A stretch of DNA of 64,000 nt. Origin: Mesorhizobium sp. (lineage in GTDB: Bacteria; Pseudomonadota; Alphaproteobacteria; Rhizobiales; Rhizobiaceae). The notes below the pieces were generated by a model that worked only from the letters and a program-made list of their open reading frames with translations, was not told where the DNA came from and made no database searches. A program made the position numbers and the translations under genes. Within the stretch, counting starts at the first letter, position 1. The number at the start of each line of letters is the position of its first letter. Positions 39,783 to 47,397 of the stretch are shown in pieces. The DNA lies in assembly GCF_024710845.1 (NCBI RefSeq), contig NZ_JANJTZ010000056.1:1-64000 (forward strand). The letters are read 5' to 3'.

Positions 39783-41762
39783 GTGAACCATCTCGTATCG
39801 TCAGCACTGCAGTTGCAACCGCGCTTACGGCGCGCGCTCATCATCACGATGGATATCGTCATGGTGCTTCTCTCGGTGCCGCTTGCCCTGTCCCTTTCCT
39901 TGTCCAATCTTTCTTTCGACCCGTTCGGCTGGACGGGCCTCACCGTATGGGCGGCAGTTGGCACCTTCAGCCATTTCCTGTTCCGCTACGGCGGCCTCTA
40001 TGGAACTGTCTGGCGCTTCGCCTCGACGCCCGATTTCTTCAACATCATCAGCAACTGCGGCATCCTGACGATCACCCTCTACCTGACGTCGCAGGCCGCG
40101 CGGCTCTACACGCCGATGACCGGCCTCAACGAGCGCCAGTTCATCGTCTTCTTCCTCGTCACCTTCACCGTGATCTCGGCGCCGCGCCTCGCCTACCGCT
40201 ACCTGCGCGAGGGCACCGGCTGGCAGATCGGCAACCGGCGCAACGACCGACCGGGGCATCGCCGCGCGCTGTTCGTCGGCCAGCTCGAGGACGCCGATCA
40301 CATCATCCGCTTCACCAACACCGAGAAGGAAAAGACCCAGATCGTCGGGCTGGTGGCGACCGAGGTCGGTGTCAATCCGGGCGACCAGATCCGCGGCGTT
40401 CCGGTCGTCGCGGTCTGGCCCGACGTGTCCGGCATCATCGAGGACTACGCCAAGGATACGAAGCGCGTCGATCTCCTGATCTTCGGCAGCGGCGGTCAGA
40501 CCGAACTCAGCAAATTCTCCGAACTCGTGCGCGTCGCCCGCAAGGCCGGGATCGAAGTGCTGCAGTTCTCAGGTTTCTCCAAGCTTCGCGGCGGCGCGGC
40601 TATCGTGCTGCGGACCGTCGAGATGGAGACGATCCTGCGCCGGCCGGCGGTGCCGACGGACCTCGAGCGTATCCGCGCCTTCATCGACGGAAAGCGCGTC
40701 CTGGTGACGGGCGGGGCGGGCTCGATCGGGCGCAATCTTGTCAGGCGGTCGCTTGAGCTCGGCTGCGAGGCCGTTCTCGTCGCCGACCAGTCCGAGTTCG
40801 GCGTGTTCCAGCTCCAGCAATCGGTCTCGCAAGCCGACCACGCGCGGCTCTCCTGCCGCATCGTCGACGTCACGGACAAGGTGCAGTTCACGCGCATCGT
40901 GTCGGAGTTCAAGCCGGACATCATCTTCCACGCCGCCGCGCTCAAGCACGTGCCGCTGCTCGAAGACAACTGGGTCTCGGCGATCAAGACCAACGTGTTC
41001 GGCACGCAGGTCTGTGCCGAGGTCGCGGCGGAATGCAAGGTGCCGCATTTCGTGCTGATCTCGAGCGACAAGGCGGCCGACCCATCCTCGATGCTGGGCC
41101 TGACCAAGCGCGGCGCCGAACAGATCGTCAATGCGCTGCATTTCTCGGAGCGCGTCAGGGCACGCGACACGGGTCCGAAGCCGATCTACATGTCGGTCCG
41201 CTTCGGCAATGTCTTCGGCAGCGACGGTTCCGTCGCAACCATCTTCGAAAAGCAGATCATGGCGGGCGGCCCCGTCACTATCACCAACAAGGAGATGACC
41301 CGCTATTTCATGACGATGGGCGAAGCCGTCGACCTTGTCATCATGGCGGCGGCGGAGTCCGCCTCGCGGCGCGACATCGACAATTTCGGCATCTACATGC
41401 TCGACATGGGCCAGCCGGTGTCGATCCTGACCGTTGCCGAGACGATGATCCGGCTCGCCGGCAAGCAGCCGCACCAGGATATCAAGATCAAATTCACCGG
41501 CGTGCGGCCCGGCGAGAAGCTGCACGAGACGCTCTGCGCTGAAGGCGAGCTGCTCGTTTCGCTCGACGTGAATAGCCTGTTCGGCCTCAAAACCGGCCTG
41601 TTCGGCTGGCAGGAAATCCGCCGCGCCCTGTCGGAACTGCGCGACAGCGTCGACCGCAACGACAAGGACGCAGCGGTGGACGGCCTCGGCCGGCTCTACC
41701 GGACCATAGACGACAAGGGTCCCGTCGCCGAGGACGTTGTTTCGCTCAAGGTCGCGACCTGA
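39783..41762 (+). CDS. CapD/FlaA1-type nucleotide-sugar 4,6-dehydratase/epimerase, membrane-bound
   Basis: A 659-residue protein of the PglF/WbpM class. The N-terminal part (residues about 15-130) has four hydrophobic segments, then comes a CoA-binding-like linker. A C-terminal extended SDR domain from about residue 300 carries the NAD motif VTGGAGSIGRNL and a modified active-site region with SSDKAADPSSMLGLTKR. It probably makes a UDP-4-keto-6-deoxy sugar for surface glycans. The start is GTG 39783 with AGGGA nine bases upstream. Its stop TGA (41760-41762) overlaps the putative start of the next epimerase gene. Confidence 0.88.
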   Translation: MNHLVSSALQLQPRLRRALIITMDIVMVLLSVPLALSLSLSNLSFDPFGWTGLTVWAAVGTFSHFLFRYGGLYGTVWRFASTPDFFNIISNCGILTITLYLTSQAARLYTPMTGLNERQFIVFFLVTFTVISAPRLAYRYLREGTGWQIGNRRNDRPGHRRALFVGQLEDADHIIRFTNTEKEKTQIVGLVATEVGVNPGDQIRGVPVVAVWPDVSGIIEDYAKDTKRVDLLIFGSGGQTELSKFSELVRVARKAGIEVLQFSGFSKLRGGAAIVLRTVEMETILRRPAVPTDLERIRAFIDGKRVLVTGGAGSIGRNLVRRSLELGCEAVLVADQSEFGVFQLQQSVSQADHARLSCRIVDVTDKVQFTRIVSEFKPDIIFHAAALKHVPLLEDNWVSAIKTNVFGTQVCAEVAAECKVPHFVLISSDKAADPSSMLGLTKRGAEQIVNALHFSERVRARDTGPKPIYMSVRFGNVFGSDGSVATIFEKQIMAGGPVTITNKEMTRYFMTMGEAVDLVIMAAAESASRRDIDNFGIYMLDMGQPVSILTVAETMIRLAGKQPHQDIKIKFTGVRPGEKLHETLCAEGELLVSLDVNSLFGLKTGLFGWQEIRRALSELRDSVDRNDKDAAVDGLGRLYRTIDDKGPVAEDVVSLKVAT

Positions 41763-42721
41763 ACGGCGACCGCGACCGAACGGCAGCGCGCCCGGCGGCC
41801 TTCAAGGTCGGCATCACCGGCGCAAGCGGTTTTCTCGGCGGCCATATCCGCAGGCACCTCGTCGACGCCGGCTTCGAGATATCAGCCTTCTCACGCACGC
41901 CTCCGTCCCGGTCCGACACGGCTCTCCTGCCGCCCGCAGACGCTTCGCCAGCCAGGTTCCGCGAGGCCGTGCGCGGGCTTGCGGCAATCGTCCATTGCGC
42001 GGCGCAGAACAACGACGGACCCTCCGACGCGCAAGGCCTGGAATCGAGCAATGCGGTCCTGACGGAGCGGCTGGCGGAGGCGGCGGCGGAGGAAGGCGTA
42101 GCGCGCTTCGTCTACCTGTCCTCGATCCGCGCGGTCGCGGATCCGGGCATCGACATCGCCATCGGCGACGACACCGTGCCGGCGCCGACACAACCCTATG
42201 GCCGCTCGAAGCGCAATGGCGAGCTTGCCGTGCTCGCCGCCGCGCGGCCGGGGTTCCGCCCCCTCGTGCTGCGCCTGCCGCCGGTCTATGGCGCGGGTAT
42301 GCGGGGCAATCTCGGTTTGCTCTTGCGTCTGGCGAGGACACCGGCGCCACTGCCGCTGGCGGGACTCGGCGCCCGCCGCTCGCTGATCTCAGCCGAAGCG
42401 GCGGCGCGGGCCGTGGCCACGCTCTTGACGATCCCCGGCCCTGCCCGCCCGACCTATCTCGCAGCCGATCTCGCTCCCGTCTCCGTGCCCGAGATCGTCG
42501 CCGCGTTCCGGCGAGGGCTTGGCCGTCGCGCCGGCCTCTTCTCACTGCCGGAGACGCTGCTGAAGACAGCTGCCGCGCTCGCGCAGCACGGCGACGCCTG
42601 GGCCGGCCTTGCCGCGTCGCAGATCTGCGATCCGGCCTCGCTGATCGCGGCAGGGTGGGTGCCTGACTCGGACAGCCTCGCCGGACTGGAGCGGCTGGCC
42701 GCCCGATCAGGGCGCGCGTAG
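41759..42721 (+). CDS. NAD-dependent epimerase/dehydratase with no canonical start codon
   Basis: An extended SDR of about 320 residues. The Rossmann motif GITGASGFLGGHIRRHL is read from about 41804, then VHCAAQNNDG, the YGRSKRNGE active site (Y-x3-K) and a C-terminal substrate domain. The frame has no ATG, GTG or TTG before 41969, which lies after the cofactor-binding motif and so cannot be the true start. CTG 41759 overlaps the previous stop (CTGA) and has AAGG seven bases upstream, making it the best candidate; a sequencing error is the alternative. Its 3' end overlaps the convergent sugar transferase by 15 bases. The sugar is unknown, but the position suggests reduction of the CapD product. 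Confidence 0.75.
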   Translation: MNGDRDRTAARPAAFKVGITGASGFLGGHIRRHLVDAGFEISAFSRTPPSRSDTALLPPADASPARFREAVRGLAAIVHCAAQNNDGPSDAQGLESSNAVLTERLAEAAAEEGVARFVYLSSIRAVADPGIDIAIGDDTVPAPTQPYGRSKRNGELAVLAAARPGFRPLVLRLPPVYGAGMRGNLGLLLRLARTPAPLPLAGLGARRSLISAEAAARAVATLLTIPGPARPTYLAADLAPVSVPEIVAAFRRGLGRRAGLFSLPETLLKTAAALAQHGDAWAGLAASQICDPASLIAAGWVPDSDSLAGLERLAARSGRA

Positions 42722-43252
42722 GCCGGGAACGAGCGTGGCGAGAAGGATCTTCACGTCGAGGAGCAGGCTTCGCCTTGCCAGATATTCGGCGTCGATCGCG
42801 GCGAGGCGCTCCGGGTCGCTCATGTCGACGCCCCTCACCTGGGCGAGCCCGGTGATCCCCGGCCGCAGCGCGTAGACGCCGCGGCGGCGGCGCGCCGAGA
42901 TCAACGCCTCCTGGGTCGGCAGGCAGGGCCGCGGGCCGACGAAGCTCATCTCGCCCTTGAGCACGTTCCAGAGCTGCGGCAGTTCGTCGAGCTTGGTGCG
43001 CCTGAGGAAACGTCCAAGCGGCGTCACCGCTCCCGCCGAGGCTTCGTGCGTCGGCACGGCGCGCGTGTCCTTCCACATCGTCCTCAGCTTCAGGCAGCGG
43101 AACGTCGCCTCGTTGCGGCCAACACGGTCCTGCGCCAGCAGGGCCGGCCCCGGAGACGTCGCCCTCACCCCGATCGCGGCCGCGAGGATGATCGGGGACA
43201 GGACAACCAAGCCGACCGTGGCAATCGATGCTTCCGTCAGCCGCGCGAGCAA
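42707..43252 (-). CDS. Undecaprenyl-phosphate sugar phosphotransferase (bacterial sugar transferase family)
   Basis: A 181-residue PglC-like monotopic phosphoglycosyl transferase. One N-terminal hydrophobic segment (TEASIATVGLVVLSPIILAAAIG) precedes the catalytic region, with RVGRNEATFRCLKLRTM, the LDELPQLWNVLKGEMSFVGPRP core holding the acidic catalytic pair, and PGITGLAQVRG. It transfers a sugar-1-phosphate to undecaprenyl phosphate to start glycan synthesis. It lacks the large N-terminal membrane domain of WbaP-type enzymes. The start is TTG 43252 with AAGG eight bases upstream. It points towards and overlaps the end of the epimerase gene. Confidence 0.87.
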   Translation of the reverse strand: MLARLTEASIATVGLVVLSPIILAAAIGVRATSPGPALLAQDRVGRNEATFRCLKLRTMWKDTRAVPTHEASAGAVTPLGRFLRRTKLDELPQLWNVLKGEMSFVGPRPCLPTQEALISARRRRGVYALRPGITGLAQVRGVDMSDPERLAAIDAEYLARRSLLLDVKILLATLVPGLRAP

Positions 43253-43453
43253 TGAAAGGCCCTTCGAGATAGCGGACCCTTCGGCCCCACATTCCGGTGA
43301 TGCAACGGATTCGCGAAAGGTTCAACGGCGCGGACAAGATCACGGATGTGCGAAACGCGCCTTGACAGCGCAGAGCGAAGGCATCACCCCTGTTTCGGGG
43401 GCAATGCAGCATGACTTTCCCGCGTTCGCGGGTCGAGTTCGGGACAACGACGC

Positions 43454-43588
43454 TTGCAACAACCGCTGGTTTCGGTTCTCATACCGGTCAAGAATGGTCT
43501 GCCCCATTTCCGCCGGGTGCTGGACATGCTTCAGAAGCAGGATCTGGACGCGCCTTTCGAGGTTATCGTTGTCACGCCGACCATCTGA
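43454..43588 (+). pseudogene. Truncated family 2 glycosyltransferase, N-terminal remnant
   Basis: From TTG 43454 the plus strand encodes 44 residues, beginning QQPLVSVLIPVKNGLPHF and continuing RRVLDMLQKQDLDAPFEVIVV before an abrupt change to TPTI and a stop at 43586-43588. This is the first beta-alpha-beta unit of a GT2 (GT-A fold) glycosyltransferase. The expected next element, a DSGSTDGT-like segment with the DXD region, is missing. The downstream DNA turns AT-rich at about 43590, so the gene was broken by insertion or deletion. The 200 bases upstream (43253-43453) hold no other gene; a TTGACA box at 43362 may be an old promoter. Confidence 0.75.
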
Positions 43589-43672
43589 ACGGCTACTCCA
43601 TCCAATTGTCTGGCTCCCTGACCGAATATTGAACCATCTGTTTTCCACATCTGCGGCAATAATCTCCGTAAA

Positions 43673-44431
43673 TTACGCAGTAATAATAAGAGTGGAGACC
43701 GCGCAGAATAGTACAGCATATACAATCGGAATACTTGAGAGAACGGCACACGGATAATCTTTATTAAGAAATGATATAGACTCCATTCGGTTTTGCATTG
43801 CATCTTGACATATCCAACTGGCGGCATATCCCGCCGCGATTGACATCATAGGAGCGAAGGAGGGCCAATATCGCTGATGACTTGGATGTACAAATGGTTG
43901 AAGGAATATACAAACTGTGAACATCTTAACAGTCAAGCTTGCTACTTGATCCCGATTTGAACGGAAGACAATCAAAAAATTAACAAGAATAAATGAGATC
44001 AGAAATGGAAAATACAGTGCATTTGTCACAGCCTTATTCGGGCGCGCTATTATCCTGCGCGCCTTTTTTGATATTTGCGCTGAGCTTGTGTTGATGAACC
44101 GAGCGCCGAATACGCTCGGATCGAAGAGAAATGTTCTGAAATTACCGCGAACAGTCTTGAGGTAGTGCGAAAGCGTGAGATTTTGCAGAGCGGCGTTGGA
44201 CATTCACCGGAAGGCTTCCAGCTCGCTCACATTATTCTTCTCAGCGTAGACAGGGGCGTATCGCATTGCTCCTAGCCAGATGTTTCTTGAGGGACAAGGT
44301 CCAAAACAGAAGGTCTCCGGATCTTTGTCTCCGAACGTAATCCCTAACGATAGGGGGACAGTCGTGGTGAGATAGACAACATCTCTCGTGACTTTGCTCG
44401 CCAGGAAGCTCCAAAGAGCCAACAATACCAC
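43673..44431 (-). pseudogene. Membrane-protein remnant interrupted by an in-frame stop
   Basis: One reading frame runs from GTG 44431 to TAA at 43673, broken once by TGA at 44204-44206, after which an ATG follows directly. The first part (75 residues) has a transmembrane helix (VVLLALWSFLASK) and a soluble loop ending in SELEAFR. The second part (176 residues) has ALQNLTLSHYLKTV, two to three helices and RYWPSFAPMMSIAAGYAASW, resembling the C-terminal half of large membrane glycosyltransferases (GT39/ArnT-like architecture, weak). The N-terminus is missing. Base composition is clearly AT-richer than all neighbours, suggesting foreign origin. It may instead be two genes read in series. Confidence 0.6.
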
Positions 44432-44433
44432 AA

Positions 44434-44547
44434 CTACGGCTGCCCCCGAAAGCGCCGCGAGACGGCGCGTATCTGCTGGCCGCGTCCGATCAGGCGCCGG
44501 ACCAGGTGCCGTCCGATGAAGCCGTCTGCGCCGTAGACGCCGATCAT
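44434..44547 (-). pseudogene. NAD-dependent epimerase, N-terminal remnant of 37 residues
   Basis: Starting at ATG 44547 in an ATGA overlap with the end of the ABC ATPase gene, the minus strand encodes MIGVYGADGFIGRHLVRRLI, then GRGQQIRAVSRRF and a stop at 44434-44436. This is the first strand, GxxGxxG loop and helix of an extended-SDR sugar epimerase; the rest is absent and replaced by AT-rich sequence in another frame. The start-stop overlap shows it was once translated with the Wzt-like gene. The fusion point is near 44440-44455. Confidence 0.78.
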
Positions 44548-45281
44548 TGGTCTTCCTTCTCGCCGGAGAAATACTCCTCTGCCGGGCCGAAATGCTCTAC
44601 CTTGCCATGGTCGAGCTTCAGCACCTTGTTGCAGATCCGCCTGAGTAGCTGGTGGTTATGGCTGGCGAGCACGATGATGCCGGCCTTCTCCGCCATTTCC
44701 GACATCCGCCGGCGCGCCTTCACCTGGAATTCCGGGTCGCCCGCGCCGATCCATTCGTCCATCAGCAGGATTTCGGGCTCGAGGCTGGTGGCGACGGAAA
44801 AGGCGAGGCGTGCCGCCATGCCTTGGCTGTAGGCCTTCATCGGCATGTCGATGAAATCGCCGAGTTCGCTGAAGGCGACGATGTCGTCCATGCGCGCCGA
44901 AATCTGCTCGTCGGTCCAGCCGTTGATCAATCCGCGCAGTACGATGTTGCGCCGTCCGGTCGCCTCGCGGCGGAAGCCGAGATTGATGTTGAACAGCGCA
45001 TCCGCCCTGCCCTTGATGTCGACGGTGCCGCCTGTCGGCTCGAAGATGCCGTAGAGAATCTTTAAAAGCGTCGTCTTGCCGGCACCGTTACCGCCGATCA
45101 GACCGAGGCGGTCGCCCGCCTCCAGCGCGAAGCTGACGCCGTCGAGCGCGCGGACATGCTGGGTGCGCCCGCTGCCCTCGATCCTGCCGCCGTGCGGCAA
45201 AGGCACCGTGTTGCGGGCCAGCGACAGGCGGCGGCGCAGCCGGTAGGTCAGGGTCAGATTTTCGGCGCGGATCGAAACCAT
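44544..45281 (-). CDS. Polysaccharide ABC transporter ATP-binding protein (Wzt/KpsT type)
   Basis: A 245-residue ATPase with Walker A GLIGGNGAGKTTLLKIL, signature YSQGMAARLAFSVA, Walker B EILLMDEWIGAGD, and switch His in LASHNHQ. There is no C-terminal carbohydrate-binding domain of the Wzt type, so glycan length control would not depend on terminal-residue recognition here. It pairs with the Wzm-like permease at 46059-46883, but a secreted-protein gene lies between them. ATG 45281 is chosen; a longer TTG start at 45338 adds residues without family similarity. Confidence 0.9.
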   Translation of the reverse strand: MVSIRAENLTLTYRLRRRLSLARNTVPLPHGGRIEGSGRTQHVRALDGVSFALEAGDRLGLIGGNGAGKTTLLKILYGIFEPTGGTVDIKGRADALFNINLGFRREATGRRNIVLRGLINGWTDEQISARMDDIVAFSELGDFIDMPMKAYSQGMAARLAFSVATSLEPEILLMDEWIGAGDPEFQVKARRRMSEMAEKAGIIVLASHNHQLLRRICNKVLKLDHGKVEHFGPAEEYFSGEKEDQ

Positions 45282-45357
45282 CTCTTGGGCGGCCTGCTCA
45301 TCGCTGCAGGGGTTAGCAGGCGCTGCCGCCAATGGCAACGTCGCAGGACCGCACGCG

Positions 45358-45385
45358 GGCCGCCGCTCCGGAAGGGGCGGCGGCC
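45358..45385 (-). terminator. GC-rich hairpin downstream of the secreted-protein gene
   Basis: Perfect nine-base arms GGCCGCCGC (45358-45366) and GCGGCGGCC (45377-45385) enclose a ten-base loop, 18 bases after the stop of the minus-strand gene at 45403. There is no following T-run, so this is not a classical intrinsic terminator. It could still pause polymerase, protect the 3' end, or separate that transcript from the ABC ATPase gene. Confidence 0.4.
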
Positions 45386-45402
45386 GGCGGAATTGTACGG
45401 GT

Positions 45403-45876
45403 TCAGCGGTACCTGACGTCGAGGATGTCGCCGCTGCGCGAGCTGACGATGACGATCACCCGGCGCCCGCGATAGGTTGCGCGAAACTGGTACTGCCGCC
45501 CTTCGCAATCGATCGCCTTGACGTTGCGGAATCCTTCCGAGCGGACGATGCTGCGGGCCTCGCGGCAACTGATCCGGTCCTCATGGTAATAATAATACGG
45601 CGGCGGCACCGGACGGTAGTAACCGGGAGGCGGGCCGGGATAATAGGGCGGATGTGGCGGACGCGGAGGCCTTGGCCTGGGATCGGGCCGGTAGTATCCC
45701 GGATCGCCGGGAACTTCGTGGGAGGCGCCCGGAATACCGCGCGGGCGCGGGTTACAGTCCAAGCTGTCTGAAGAACACGTCGCTCCCCCGCTGACGGCGC
45801 CGCCCTGGGCGAATGCCGGGGCCACTCCTGCCAGGGTTGCGGCCATCACGGCTGAAAGCGCGATCGACCTGATCAT
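45403..45876 (-). CDS. Secreted Pro/Tyr-rich protein of unknown function
   Basis: A 157-residue protein with a clear Sec signal peptide (MIRSIALSAVMAATLAGVAP, cleavage near AFA-Q at about residue 23). A low-complexity stretch (about residues 59-97) is very rich in Pro, Tyr, Arg and Gly and includes PPPYYYYH. A folded C-terminal domain (ISCREARSIVRSEGFRNVKA, then DCEGRQYQFRATYRGRRVIV) resembles small PepSY-like envelope domains. Four Cys residues are in the mature part. It has its own ribosome site (AAAGGA) and probably its own promoter, although it sits between the wzm-like and wzt-like genes. No function is known. Confidence 0.8.
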   Translation of the reverse strand: MIRSIALSAVMAATLAGVAPAFAQGGAVSGGATCSSDSLDCNPRPRGIPGASHEVPGDPGYYRPDPRPRPPRPPHPPYYPGPPPGYYRPVPPPYYYYHEDRISCREARSIVRSEGFRNVKAIDCEGRQYQFRATYRGRRVIVIVSSRSGDILDVRYR

Positions 45877-45910
45877 TGTAGTTTTCCTTTCGAACGGTGT
45901 TCCGCAAGGG

Positions 45911-45936
45911 AAATCCGGAACTGTTCACTCCGTTCC
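45911..45936 (-). promoter_or_regulatory. Possible EcfG (general stress sigma) promoter
   Basis: On the minus strand GGAAC (45936-45932) is followed after 18 bases by TTT (45913-45911), about 35 bases before the start of the secreted-protein gene. GGAAC-N18-TT is the pattern described for RpoE2/EcfG promoters in Sinorhizobium. The area contains several other GTTCC/GGAAC copies, so chance and palindrome effects are possible. If real, the secreted protein is part of the general stress response. Confidence 0.35.
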
Positions 45937-46058
45937 GTTGTTTTTACGAGAATCCCTCTGAACGAAGGTGAAACGGGCCGTTCATCCTGCGTTCAGGAAT
46001 GGGCGGCCGCGTCGACATCGAACCTATCACAGCGGTTGGGCGACGCCAGAGCTACCGC

Positions 46059-46883
46059 TCACAGCATGAAGACGACCTGGCGGCGCAGGCGTCCGAGCAG
46101 GACCAGCGCCAGAAGCCACACCGCGCAGGAGATGGCAATGCAAAGCGCAAACGAACGCAGCGGCGCGTCGCCCGACAGGATCGGCACGCGCACGATCTCG
46201 AGGAAATAGGTGAACGGGTTCCAGTAGTAGAAAATGCCCCGGACGCCGAGATCGCCTGCGGAGGTGTGCGCCCAGAAGACAGGCGTGAGAAACATGCCGA
46301 CCCGGGTCAGGTTCTGGACGATGAACTGGCTGTCGGGAAAATAGGCGCCGAGAAACGCGAAGATCATGATCGCGGCGGGCGTGACGAAGACGATCAGAAC
46401 GACCGCGGCCGCCGACCAGAGCCAGTACCAGTTGAGATCCACGCCGCTTATCGCCAGCAGCACGACGCATCCGAGCGCGGCATAGCCGGCCCGCATCAGC
46501 GCCTGCATGGTCATGCGGAAGACATAGAGCGAGAGCGGTAGCGTAGTGCCCTTGATGAACGATTCTTCGCGCACGAAGAGGCCGACGCCGGAGTTCATCG
46601 TCTCCATGATGTAGAACCAGACGAGCAGGCCGAGCGCGACATAAGCCGTGTAGTTCGGAATCCCCTCGCTGCGGCCCATGATGAAGACGAAGGTGCCGAC
46701 AAAGACCAGGTAGTTGATCAGGAGCCAGAACGGTCCGAGCGAAGTGCGCCGGTGCTGGTCCGATATGTCTTCGCTGGCCAGCGCGAACCAGATGCGGCGC
46801 TTGCTGAGCGCCGAACCGATATCGCCAAGGGCCTCGTGCAGAAATTTCATCGTCTGCGCGGTCTCGTGCGAGCCCGCCTCCAT
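46059..46883 (-). CDS. Polysaccharide ABC transporter permease (Wzm/KpsM type)
   Basis: A 274-residue ABC-2 type membrane protein with six predicted helices. The N-terminal LASEDISDQHRRTSLGPFWLLIN is the family's cytoplasmic signature before helix 1, and the last third has TPVFWAHTS and YYWNPFTYFLEIVRVP. It forms the channel for exporting lipid-linked polysaccharide with the ATPase encoded at 44544-45281. ATG 46883 is used; TTG 46892 and ATG 46850 are alternatives. The gene is followed by the secreted-protein gene rather than directly by its ATPase. Confidence 0.9.
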   Translation of the reverse strand: MEAGSHETAQTMKFLHEALGDIGSALSKRRIWFALASEDISDQHRRTSLGPFWLLINYLVFVGTFVFIMGRSEGIPNYTAYVALGLLVWFYIMETMNSGVGLFVREESFIKGTTLPLSLYVFRMTMQALMRAGYAALGCVVLLAISGVDLNWYWLWSAAAVVLIVFVTPAAIMIFAFLGAYFPDSQFIVQNLTRVGMFLTPVFWAHTSAGDLGVRGIFYYWNPFTYFLEIVRVPILSGDAPLRSFALCIAISCAVWLLALVLLGRLRRQVVFML

Positions 46884-46944
46884 AGCGTGCAACGGTCAAG
46901 GCGTGTCAGGCAACCGCGTCGCGACCGGTGCCTTGCCGTTTGCG

Positions 46945-47397
46945 TCAGCGGTTGGAAATGTCCCGATCCTCGCCGGTGCCGCCCGCCTTGGCGTCGCGAC
47001 CGTAGGAGATGATCTCCACGCCGCTGTCGGTCACCCGGTAGATGTACGGATTGCCCCAGGGATCCTTCAGCGAACCCGCGTTCTTGAGGTAGGGGCCGTT
47101 CCAGCGTGCCTGCAGCTCCGGCGTCGGCTCGTTGAGAACCGCCAGGCCCTCCTCGTTGGTCGGCCGGCGCAAATTGTCGATGTAGAACAGTTCCAGCGCG
47201 CTCTCGATGTTCCTGATCTGCGCCTGGGCTGCATCCGAACGGGCGGAGCCCAGATAGCGCAGCACTTGCGGCGCGGCGAGGCCCGCGATCAGGGCGATGA
47301 TGGCGAGCACGACGAGCAGCTCGACGAGTGTGAACCCGTCCTGCCCGCTCGTCACCGGCCGCAATCGCCGCCGCGAGAGATACGATCCTGCACGCAT
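46945..47397 (-). CDS. gspG: Type II secretion major pseudopilin GspG
   Basis: A 150-residue pseudopilin. The prepilin signal is QDG-FTLVELLVVLAI: a 21-residue leader, cleavage after Gly21, Phe at +1 and Glu at +5, followed by the hydrophobic N-terminal helix. The C-terminal part has the GspG calcium-binding-type region (WNGPYLKN, DPWGNPYIYRV). It builds the periplasmic pseudopilus. Its ATG shares one base with the stop of the peptidase gene (TGATG), so the gspD-gspO-gspG genes form one operon. Confidence 0.94.
   Translation of the reverse strand: MRAGSYLSRRRLRPVTSGQDGFTLVELLVVLAIIALIAGLAAPQVLRYLGSARSDAAQAQIRNIESALELFYIDNLRRPTNEEGLAVLNEPTPELQARWNGPYLKNAGSLKDPWGNPYIYRVTDSGVEIISYGRDAKAGGTGEDRDISNR

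Noticed and set aside
43411-43632. An alternative plus-strand frame starting at 43411.
   Set aside because: It overlaps the GT2 remnant in another frame and has no domain pattern.
44204-44206. The in-frame TGA read as selenocysteine.
   Set aside because: No selenoprotein family resemblance and no SECIS-like hairpin directly after it; a nonsense codon in decaying DNA is simpler.
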